From Candidatus Aenigmatarchaeota archaeon (GTDB lineage Archaea > Aenigmatarchaeota > Aenigmatarchaeia > GW2011-AR5), in assembly GCA_016184005.1 (NCBI GenBank), contig JACPDL010000003.1:1-64000 (forward strand): a stretch of 64,000 nucleotides of DNA, in the 5' to 3' direction. Made by a program: the position numbers and the translations under genes. Positions 58,362 to 64,000 of the stretch are shown piece by piece (positions within the stretch are counted from its first letter, which is position 1; each line of letters opens with the position of its first letter). Below the pieces are notes generated by a model, which had not been told where the DNA came from, did no database searches, and saw only the letters and a program-made list of their open reading frames with translations.

Positions 58362-58368
58362 TAAATGG

Positions 58369-58809
58369 TCAGCTGACCCTTTTCAGCAGCCTCACTTCTT
58401 TCTCAAAGGCCGATATGTCGCCGAACGCCCTGTAAACTGACGCAAAACGAATGTATGCAACCTTGTCGATGTGCTTGAGTTTCTCCATGAGAATCTCGCC
58501 TACTGTCTGGCTTTGGATTTCTGCGCCATAGCTGCGTAGTTCGGCTTCTACGTCGTTAACTGTCTTCTCGATTGTTTCCTGGCTGACAGGCCTTTTCTCG
58601 CATGCTTTCAGCACGCCGCTGAGAAGCTTCTGCCTGTCGAATCTTTCCCTTCTGCCATCTTTCTTGATGATTATGATGTTGACTTCAGGCCTCTCGTATG
58701 TTGTGAATCTCTTGATGCATGAAAGGCACTGCCTCCTTCGGCGCGTTGTCTCCTCGCTGTCACGCTTGTCAGTGACTTTCGTCTCTTTGTACCCGCAGAA
58801 GGCGCATTT
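58369..58809 (-). CDS. nrdR: Transcriptional repressor NrdR
   Basis: 146 residues from MKCAFCGYKETKVTDKRDSE. Zinc ribbon CAFC...CLSC and RRRRQCLSCIKRFTTYER, then an ATP-cone (IIIKKDGRRERFDRQKLLSG). NrdR binds ATP/dATP and represses ribonucleotide reductase genes. Here it lies immediately upstream of nrdJ on the same strand, the typical regulator-target arrangement. Confidence 0.92.
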   Translation of the reverse strand, partial: KCAFCGYKETKVTDKRDSEETTRRRRQCLSCIKRFTTYERPEVNIIIIKKDGRRERFDRQKLLSGVLKACEKRPVSQETIEKTVNDVEAELRSYGAEIQSQTVGEILMEKLKHIDKVAYIRFASVYRAFGDISAFEKEVRLLKRVS

Positions 58810-58958
58810 CATGAGGAACACCAATTCGTGTTATATTGTGGCCGCGCGTGTGCGTAGCACAACATATTGTAGCTTTAGAGTCCCATATAAAAAGGCTTGC
58901 TGTAATGCAAAGTAGTCTTCAGAAAGGTGAAATCACTGGAAGGAAGTTATAGCGATTT

Positions 58959-59022
58959 TTGCATCTGCAAAGAAGCAAAGCTTCTTTGAGACTCTGAAAA
59001 GCTTTGCTTTTCAGGAGAATAG
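58959..59022. repeat. Two-hairpin array
   Basis: CAAAGAAGC-aaa-GCTTCTTTG, linker AGACT, CTGAAAAGC-ttt-GCTTTTCAG, then GAGAATAGCG. Same organisation as the other arrays with different stem sequences. Just upstream of the promoter at 59029. Confidence 0.8.
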
Positions 59023-59028
59023 CGGTAA

Positions 59029-59038
59029 CTATATATAT
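59029..59038 (+). promoter_or_regulatory. TATA box of micro-ORF 59085
   Basis: CTATATATAT, about 47-56 bases before the ATG, with a GAGGTGA Shine-Dalgarno in the leader at 59073-59079. Confidence 0.4.
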
Positions 59039-59084
59039 CAGGCAGCGACAAAAACAAAATAGAATTTTTGATGAGGTGAAATCC

Positions 59085-59144
59085 ATGCCTGTAAAGAAAA
59101 AACACAAGCACAGCACTAAGAAAAACATATGCGAGTACTGCTAA
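59085..59144 (+). CDS. 19-residue basic micro-protein
   Basis: MPVKKKHKHSTKKNICEYC: Lys/His-rich with a C-terminal CEYC pair that could bind a metal or form a disulphide. GAGGTGAAATCC precedes the ATG at ideal distance, and a good TATA box lies upstream; the same GAGGTGAAA leader precedes the micro-ORF at 42072. Confidence 0.45.
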   Translation: MPVKKKHKHSTKKNICEYC

Positions 59145-59171
59145 TCCTTTCTTATTTTGCTATCGTAAAAA

Positions 59172-59251
59172 CTACTGGTTTTGCTCAGATGAATCTTCGA
59201 TTCATCTGGCAACTTAAGTCGAGCGAAGCTCAACTTCAAGTCAACCAGTAG
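59172..59251. repeat. Cruciform: two hairpins inside an outer stem
   Basis: CTACTGGTT and AACCAGTAG form the outer stem; inside are GATGAATC-ttc-GATTCATC and AAGTCGAGC-gaa-GCTCAACTT. The right arm forms the last codons (YWLT) of the regulator gene at 59236, so the element extends into the coding end. Confidence 0.7.
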
Positions 59252-59832
59252 ACGAACACGATAGCGAAAGAAATCCTCAAAGAAACCACCACATTCATGT
59301 GATGGTTGCATAAGGGAAAATTATCGACAAGCCTGTCAAGGAAGCTTTCCTTGTGCGCAAGCAGGCATTTTATTATCATCTTCCTGCACTCGCTGTTCTT
59401 TATCGAATAGAAGCGGAAACGCCCTTTCTTGTTGTGCTTTATTATGCCCTTTTCCATCAGGTACTTCAGGCTCCAAGACAGGCTTGAGGGCGAGTACCCG
59501 AGGTCAGAAGCGATCTTCAGCGCATTGGTCTTGTTATTCTCCATGAGATATACTATAATGTGCCTGAAAGGCTTGTGGCGCAGTATGTCAAGCAGTTCTT
59601 TCTCGCTTTGCTCATAAGCCGTGTCGCTTACATAATAACGCAAGAAGCGGCCAGTTCTCTCTGCCCTCAGCAACCCCTGCTTGACCAGGAAGTGCAGGTG
59701 ATAATCGGCAGAGCCTGTAGCGACACCTACTCGCCTCTGGACTTCCCTGAAGTGAATGCCAGGCGAGCCTTTTATACAGTCGTATATCTTTCTTCTGGTG
59801 TCAAGCTCAAGAAAATCTGATACAATCGTCAA
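59236..59832 (-). CDS. Double winged-helix regulator with membrane tail
   Basis: 198 residues. Two archaeal wHTH domains: HFREVQRRVGVATGSADYHL and YSPSSLSWSLKYLMEKGIIK, followed by a hydrophobic C-terminus (VVVSLRISFAIVFVYWLT) that could anchor it at the membrane. Overlaps the upstream membrane protein gene by one codon (stop/start), and is the last gene of a four-gene operon. Confidence 0.78.
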   Translation of the reverse strand: MTIVSDFLELDTRRKIYDCIKGSPGIHFREVQRRVGVATGSADYHLHFLVKQGLLRAERTGRFLRYYVSDTAYEQSEKELLDILRHKPFRHIIVYLMENNKTNALKIASDLGYSPSSLSWSLKYLMEKGIIKHNKKGRFRFYSIKNSECRKMIIKCLLAHKESFLDRLVDNFPLCNHHMNVVVSLRISFAIVFVYWLT

Positions 59833-60249
59833 TCACCTGCGGTATATGTACATAAGCATCATGAATGAGAGCAGTATAAGGAACTCCAGCCCTCTTTCTG
59901 CGTGTCCAATGAAAACCGTTTCTCTTGGGAAGAAATTATCAATGAGGAAAAGAAACTCCTTCAGCGCGAAGAAGAAGAACGCGAGAGAAATTATGAATAT
60001 CCTTATGTCTTTCTTCCGCTTGAACGCGATGAGTGAAATGCCCAAAAGGGCGAAGGATGCCACTGTTGTCCCAAGTATAAGCAGGTCCAGTGCTGTGATG
60101 ATGTTGTCCTTGCCGCCTATCTGGAACTCCAGCCCGTGAAAGCCGAACTGCTGCAGGACGACGATGTAAAACACAAGCGCTACTATAAAGAACGCGTAAA
60201 TTCCAGCTACCGCATAATAAGAAGATACTCTAGATTCCTTCTGCTTCAT
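59833..60249 (-). CDS. Hypothetical four-helix membrane protein
   Basis: 138 residues from MKQKESRVSSYYAVAG; helices at about 8-32, 48-75, 85-105 and 115-135. Basic loops. Sits between two small genes and a membrane-tethered regulator, suggesting a sensor partner for the latter. Family not recognised. Confidence 0.55.
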   Translation of the reverse strand: MKQKESRVSSYYAVAGIYAFFIVALVFYIVVLQQFGFHGLEFQIGGKDNIITALDLLILGTTVASFALLGISLIAFKRKKDIRIFIISLAFFFFALKEFLFLIDNFFPRETVFIGHAERGLEFLILLSFMMLMYIYRR

Positions 60250-60289
60250 CTGCCGCCATGCCTCCAATAAGAACACTTCCCTGAAAAGA

Positions 60290-60457
60290 TTAAAAAGACT
60301 TCTGGCGGGACTCGATCCACACGTTTCCTTTCTCAAACGCCAGTCCCCTGTTTTTCTCCACAAGTATTCTTTCTATCTCTTTCAGCTCCTTCATCTTCTC
60401 GCTTAAATCGAGTTCATTTATGGTGTCGTCTGTGTCCAGCTCAAAGACGATTTTCAT
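60290..60457 (-). CDS. Small 55-residue protein
   Basis: MKIVFELDTDDTINELDLSE then charged helices ending FEKGNVWIESRQKSF. Stop 40 bases before the membrane protein start. Not recognised, but its codon use and spacing inside the operon look genuine. Confidence 0.55.
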   Translation of the reverse strand: MKIVFELDTDDTINELDLSEKMKELKEIERILVEKNRGLAFEKGNVWIESRQKSF

Positions 60458-60461
60458 CTGG

Positions 60462-60572
60462 TCACTTCCTGAATTGGTAGCCGCACAGGTTACAGAAGAT
60501 TACGCTGTGCGATTTCACTATCTTTCCCCTGAAGCCATCGCCGCAGTAATGCTTCTTGAAATAATTCTTCAT
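60462..60572 (-). CDS. Small 36-residue Cys-containing protein
   Basis: MKNYFKKHYCGDGFRGKIVK, ending SVIFCNLCGYQFRK: a CNLC pair plus an earlier Cys/His resembling half a zinc ribbon. Stop 4 bases before the next ATG. First gene of the operon 60572-59236. Confidence 0.5.
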   Translation of the reverse strand: MKNYFKKHYCGDGFRGKIVKSHSVIFCNLCGYQFRK

Positions 60573-60884
60573 TCCCAAACCACCCCGTTTTATCAAGACA
60601 AAACTAATCTGCTTTTCTGTCAGCTGCAGCGAAATGAAGCCTGCATAATGCTATCGTGATGCCGCTCAGACTTGCGAGAAAAGTTGCGTCTTTTTTGCAT
60701 GCAATACAGTTCATCAAAACCACTGGTTAACTATATGCAGCGCGTTTAATAGTGGTTTTGGTACAAAGCTCGAAAACTAGTGCAAAAATTGAAACTTCGC
60801 ATTCCACTGTTTTCTGGTATTAACGGAATAGTTACTAAGCAGTAACTTCCAGGATTAAATACTTTGCTATCATAGTTGATTTCT
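60573..60884. other. Divergent intergenic region with AAAACCACT palindrome
   Basis: No gene is visible. AAAACCACT (60716-60724) and AGTGGTTTT (60751-60759) form an inverted repeat around AACTATATG, a possible TATA, so this may be an operator for either the small-protein operon or the gene at 60885. Confidence 0.35.
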
Positions 60885-61574
60885 ATGACATACGCAGAAA
60901 TTGAGACAATGCAGAAACAGGCAAAAATATTATTCGAGCCAAGCGGATGGGCACTGTCTTATCAAAAGCTGCACGACCAGACGGATGTCTCTGGCTGGGA
61001 AATGTTTCTCTTGGAAAGCCATGATAATTTCAACAACCCTTTTGCCCAAGCGATGCAAAGCTTATACACAAATAAAGGCTGGTTCGGATTAATTCTTAGA
61101 GACGTTATCAGAGACGGCGGAACAGGCACGGATGACAAAGGAAGGCTGCACTTGACTTATGTTTCTCACGCGGGCACAGAATGGGAACAAGCACATGACA
61201 TAAAAGCTCCAAAGAATGGTTTTTACGTGCCAAACGACGATTGTGAAACAATAAACGGAGTGGTTGTGCCTTTCCAGCCCGGAACAATAGTTCCTTTCGA
61301 GACTGTGAAAAGCAAAAAAGAAGCAGTGAAAAGATTTGAAAAACACGGACTTGATCCAGAATACGTATCTCGTGCTCATAGATTAGACAGCTATAAAGAT
61401 GATCCGCGGTTCGCTGGTCGCGACTTCGGCCCCGGCCTCGACGTCGACGGCCGCTTCGACGCGGGTTTCGTCGGGCGCCCTTCCTGCTCCGGCTTTGGCT
61501 GGATTGCCTCTCTTCCAGCTTATAGAGAACAGGAACTTGTGATGAGAGTTCGCGCTATCAAAGAAAAACGATAA
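60885..61574 (+). CDS. Hypothetical protein with a GC-rich patch
   Basis: 229 residues from MTYAEIETMQKQAKILFEPS. Sequence LTYVSHAGTEWEQAHDIKAP and SGFGWIASLPAYREQ suggest a soluble enzyme or sugar-binding protein, not identified. Bases 61418-61497 (GRDFGPGLDVDGRFDAGFVG region) are far richer in G and C (CGG, GGC, GTC codons) than flanking codons. Confidence 0.55.
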   Translation: MTYAEIETMQKQAKILFEPSGWALSYQKLHDQTDVSGWEMFLLESHDNFNNPFAQAMQSLYTNKGWFGLILRDVIRDGGTGTDDKGRLHLTYVSHAGTEWEQAHDIKAPKNGFYVPNDDCETINGVVVPFQPGTIVPFETVKSKKEAVKRFEKHGLDPEYVSRAHRLDSYKDDPRFAGRDFGPGLDVDGRFDAGFVGRPSCSGFGWIASLPAYREQELVMRVRAIKEKR

Positions 61575-61616
61575 AGCAAGTATAAATTATCCGCAACGGC
61601 ATCTTCAACTGAACAT

Positions 61617-62450
61617 TTACACAAGCGATATGAAGAAAAAGATTCCTGCAACAGCATAGGCAGCCATAAGCCTGGGATAACTTTTCTCGACATTCTTCAT
61701 CTTTCTGTGCTCGAGATAGATTATTGCGCCGGTCGCTAACGCAAACCACGCAAAATAATTCAAAAATCCCGCCAGTGCAAGATAAGCTATTGTAGCCCCT
61801 GCAAGAAGCACAAAAATCTTTGAGAGGGCCACCATTTTCTTCAGCCCTAAACGGGTTGAAGTTGTTCTAACCCTGCCCTTTTTGTCGTCGTCAATGTCTC
61901 TTACCTGCAATAAGATATGCCCGCTTGATGCTACAAGAAACGGGATTAAACCTAATGTATGCATGTTCAATGTTATTTCTTTTCCTGCGGCGAGTGCGAC
62001 AATGTAAAAAGGCAGCGTGCCGTAGCCCAGACCGTTCCATATAGTCTCTAAATAAGGCCTTTCCTTGATGCGCAGCGGCCGCGCCGAGTATGCGATTATC
62101 ATGAAATCAGAGAATAAGACAAGATAGAAGACTGCCGCCGGTAAAAAAACGTAAGCAACAGCCGCAGGCATGATCATTAGGATTATGCTGGTTGCCAGGG
62201 CTGTTCCTTTGGAAACCTTTCCGCTTGCAACAGGAAACCTGTAAATCTGCCTGCTCTTCCTGTCGCTTTCGTAATCGCAGTAATGGTTGAATGTGATGCT
62301 TGCCGAGCAGACCATGATGAAAACCGGCACCAACAGCATGTAGGGCAGCGAGAGCGGTGCGTCGATGGCGAGGAACGCAATGAGATAAATTCCAAGCACG
62401 AAAATTGACACGTTTGGACGCAGGAGATGGTTTAAGTCGGTGGGGTTCAT
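61617..62450 (-). CDS. UbiA-family prenyltransferase
   Basis: 277 residues from MNPTDLNHLLR, about nine membrane helices. FNHYCDYESDRKSR (N/DxxxD motif 1) and RDIDDDKKGRVRTTSTRLG (motif 2) are the prenyl-diphosphate binding motifs. It could make menaquinone or archaeal ether lipid (DGGGP synthase); the DIDDDKKGR form fits the latter class loosely. Confidence 0.83.
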   Translation of the reverse strand: MNPTDLNHLLRPNVSIFVLGIYLIAFLAIDAPLSLPYMLLVPVFIMVCSASITFNHYCDYESDRKSRQIYRFPVASGKVSKGTALATSIILMIMPAAVAYVFLPAAVFYLVLFSDFMIIAYSARPLRIKERPYLETIWNGLGYGTLPFYIVALAAGKEITLNMHTLGLIPFLVASSGHILLQVRDIDDDKKGRVRTTSTRLGLKKMVALSKIFVLLAGATIAYLALAGFLNYFAWFALATGAIIYLEHRKMKNVEKSYPRLMAAYAVAGIFFFISLV

Positions 62451-62504
62451 GATTATCATTTGATGATACTTAAAGAATATAATTCAAAATAATTAAAGCA
62501 AGGA

Positions 62505-62612
62505 TTATCTGAATTTAGCACGATCTTTCGACTCCTTCCATTTTCTTAATTTCTTGTCTGCGCCGAACATGCTTAACCCAATCTTTTCCAGAAGCCCCTT
62601 TTTGTCCTTCAT
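62505..62612 (-). CDS. Small 35-residue basic protein
   Basis: MKDKKGLLEKIGLSMFGADK, then KLRKWKESKDRAKFR. Amphipathic helix; ATG preceded by AAATTTATTT, a TATA-like stretch. Lies divergent to the HAD gene. Not recognised. Confidence 0.35.
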   Translation of the reverse strand: MKDKKGLLEKIGLSMFGADKKLRKWKESKDRAKFR

Positions 62613-62665
62613 TACAAAATTTATTTGGCTGCACATTTCTTAAAGATTTTTCGCCAACTATTCGC

Positions 62666-63337
62666 ATGATCAGGGCTGTGCTCTTCGATCTCGACAACAC
62701 CCTCATAGATTTCATGGGGGCGAAGATGCGCTCATGCGAGGCAGCAATTGACGCGATGGTCGGCGCAGGATTAAAGATGGAGAAGAAGAAAGCCATCGAT
62801 ATTCTTTTCGGTCTTTACAACCACTATGGAATAGAGTACAAGCTGATATTCCAGAAATTCCTGTTCAGTGTTATCGGCAAGATGGACATGAAAATACTGG
62901 CAGCAGGCATAGTTGCCTACAGAGAGGTGCAGGCTACATACCACAAGCCATATCAAGGTGTTCTGCCATTACTCGCGGTGCTTAGAAAGAAGGGTCTCAA
63001 GCTCGGCATAGTATCTGACGCGCCTGTGCTCAAGGCTTGGCTTCGCCTTACAGAAATGGGCGCTGCAGAATATTTTGATGTTGTTGTCGCATACACAGGA
63101 AAAAGAAAGCCGCACCCTTTGCCGTTTAGAAAAGCCATCAAAGCTTTGGAGGTGAAGCCGGAGGATATTCTGTTTGTCGGCGACGATCCGAGGCGCGATA
63201 CAAAAGGAGCTAAAGCCTTGGGCATGAAAACAGCGCTTGCGAAATATGGTCTCCAAGATAAGTTCAGAAAATATGTTAATAAATACAAAGCAGATTACGA
63301 GCTGGCGAGATTCAAAGATCTGTTAGAAATAGTTTGA
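62666..63337 (+). CDS. HAD-superfamily phosphatase
   Basis: 223 residues. VLFDLDNTLID (DxDx(T/V), motif I), LGIVSDAP (motif II), GKRKPHPLPFRKA (motif III Lys) and FVGDDPRRDTKGAKALG (motif IV). Phosphoglycolate-phosphatase-like with a helical C1 cap. Substrate unknown. Confidence 0.9.
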   Translation: MIRAVLFDLDNTLIDFMGAKMRSCEAAIDAMVGAGLKMEKKKAIDILFGLYNHYGIEYKLIFQKFLFSVIGKMDMKILAAGIVAYREVQATYHKPYQGVLPLLAVLRKKGLKLGIVSDAPVLKAWLRLTEMGAAEYFDVVVAYTGKRKPHPLPFRKAIKALEVKPEDILFVGDDPRRDTKGAKALGMKTALAKYGLQDKFRKYVNKYKADYELARFKDLLEIV

Positions 63338-63464
63338 TAGCTGTGCAGCAAAATAGTTCAGCTTATTCCAAGAATCCCGCTTATTGCATCCAGATCTGAT
63401 AAGATGTTGTTTTTTGTATATATAACGCTTCTGTTATCTTAGGGCTCAGGTCATAGCTTGCTTT

Positions 63465-63728
63465 TCATTTCCCAATGGCCCATGCTTTAAACTTGTCGTA
63501 GGTCGTCGAGCCGCAGATCCATTTCTCAGTTTTCTTGTTGAAGAAGAACGGCACGCCGCCGCAAAAGCCCTTGTCGAGCTGCCGGAGGAGTTTTGCATTC
63601 GCCTCATTGTGCCACACCTCGAGGCGCTGGATTTTTAATGCCGTTTCTTTCTCGAGTCTGTCGATAAGCGGCTCCATTGTCTTGCAGTGCGGGCACTCCG
63701 TGCCGTAGAACTCGAGCAGGTCTGACAT
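63465..63728 (-). CDS. Thioredoxin-fold protein
   Basis: 87 residues. YGTECPHCKTMEPLID has a CPHC redox pair (DsbA-type dipeptide), followed by GFCGGVPFFFNKKTEKW with the cis-Pro (GVPFF) and an extra Cys. Glutaredoxin/thioredoxin-like, no signal peptide, so cytosolic. Confidence 0.82.
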   Translation of the reverse strand: MSDLLEFYGTECPHCKTMEPLIDRLEKETALKIQRLEVWHNEANAKLLRQLDKGFCGGVPFFFNKKTEKWICGSTTYDKFKAWAIGK

Positions 63729-63830
63729 ATATTTTATTTGTCAGACTGATAAATAAAGTTTTGCTTAAGATTGTATAGCGATTACCGACAACCAACTTTA
63801 TATTCTCTTTTATGTGTAATCCTTATAGTG

Positions 63831-64000
63831 ATGTATATGTCCAAGGAATTTAATGTAATTATAGAAAAAGGCGAAGACGGCTATTTGATATCAGAAGTAA
63901 TGGAGCTTCCGGGCTGCCATACCCAGGCCAAGACTCTGGACATGCTTATGAAAAGGACACGAGAAGCTATTTCTCTCTATCTAAAAAGCAAGAAAGGCTT
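63831..64000 (+). CDS. HicB-like antitoxin (cut by window end)
   Basis: Starts MYMSKEFNVIIEKGEDGYLI, then VMELPGCHTQAKTLDMLMKR and TREAISLYLKSKK: the partial RNase H-fold HicB domain (GYLISEVMELPGCHTQ). TATA TTTATATT lies about 30-38 bases upstream. The HicA toxin, normally adjacent, would lie beyond the window. Confidence 0.78.
   Translation, partial: MYMSKEFNVIIEKGEDGYLISEVMELPGCHTQAKTLDMLMKRTREAISLYLKSKKG

Noticed and set aside
1-64000. tRNA or rRNA genes
   Set aside because: I scanned for T-loop (GGTTCRA) and anticodon-stem patterns and for rRNA signatures and saw none I could support; a tRNAscan-SE run would be decisive.

Overview
The window is archaeal chromosome, most likely from an uncultivated, small-genome (DPANN-like) lineage; I cannot name the species. 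The evidence is the gene set: FtsZ, archaeal glutamyl-tRNA synthetase, Kae1, Spt4 and RpoE', ribosomal proteins S24e and S27ae, a DUF1512 protein, PduO-type cobalamin adenosyltransferase with an adenosylcobalamin-dependent ribonucleotide reductase, TATA boxes close to start codons (leaderless style), and an archaeal SRP RNA. No tRNA, rRNA or CRISPR array was found.

Layout. 1-1.8 kb: a large beta-rich exported protein running off the left edge and an HTH-PIN toxin-antitoxin-like pair. 1.86-12.6 kb: one co-directional cluster of about a dozen exported or prepilin-like genes (class III signal peptides, MKGxS starts), including a chimeric protein carrying a spermidine-synthase-like domain and a frameshifted duplicate pilin. 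12.7-13.1 kb: SRP RNA. 13.3-19.9 kb: site-2 protease, OB-fold protein, HerA-type ATPase, RelE-like toxin, rhomboid protease, regulators and hypotheticals. 20-30 kb: FtsZ, MgtC/DUF4010 membrane protein, TrmB regulator, DUF1512 protein, PHP phosphoesterase, Fic protein and a degenerate TGS GTPase. 30-48 kb: core information genes (gltX, Sua5, purB, dinB, kae1, rpoE/spt4, S24e/S27ae), a giant subtilase and a K+-independent membrane pyrophosphatase. 48-64 kb: AlaX, Ogg-type glycosylase, aminotransferase, cobalamin adenosyltransferase with class II RNR and NrdR, MFS transporter, a small-protein/HTH operon, UbiA prenyltransferase, HAD phosphatase and a HicB-like gene at the right edge.

The most unusual content is not a gene. 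The window is littered with short, perfectly paired hairpin modules (stems 7-10 bp, loops usually 3 nt) joined by short linkers related to GAGATTCC or GAGATCTTC and combined into arrays of one to five hairpins. Stem sequences differ from copy to copy, yet pairing is kept. They lie between genes and also inside them: in frame in a hypothetical protein (42.5 kb), in a signal peptide region (1.88 kb) and as the C-terminal tail of a subtilase (32.4 kb). A different palindromic repeat sits inside the SRP RNA. Three copies of a separate, IS200/IS605-like non-autonomous element (about 116 bp without insert) are present. One copy splits a gene exactly after TTAT. Another is identical to it except that a 63-bp hairpin module has been inserted in a hairpin loop. 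This is direct sequence evidence that the hairpin modules move or are generated in place. The closest described analogy is the Rickettsia palindromic elements that insert in frame into genes, but the modular linker-joined arrays here look distinct.
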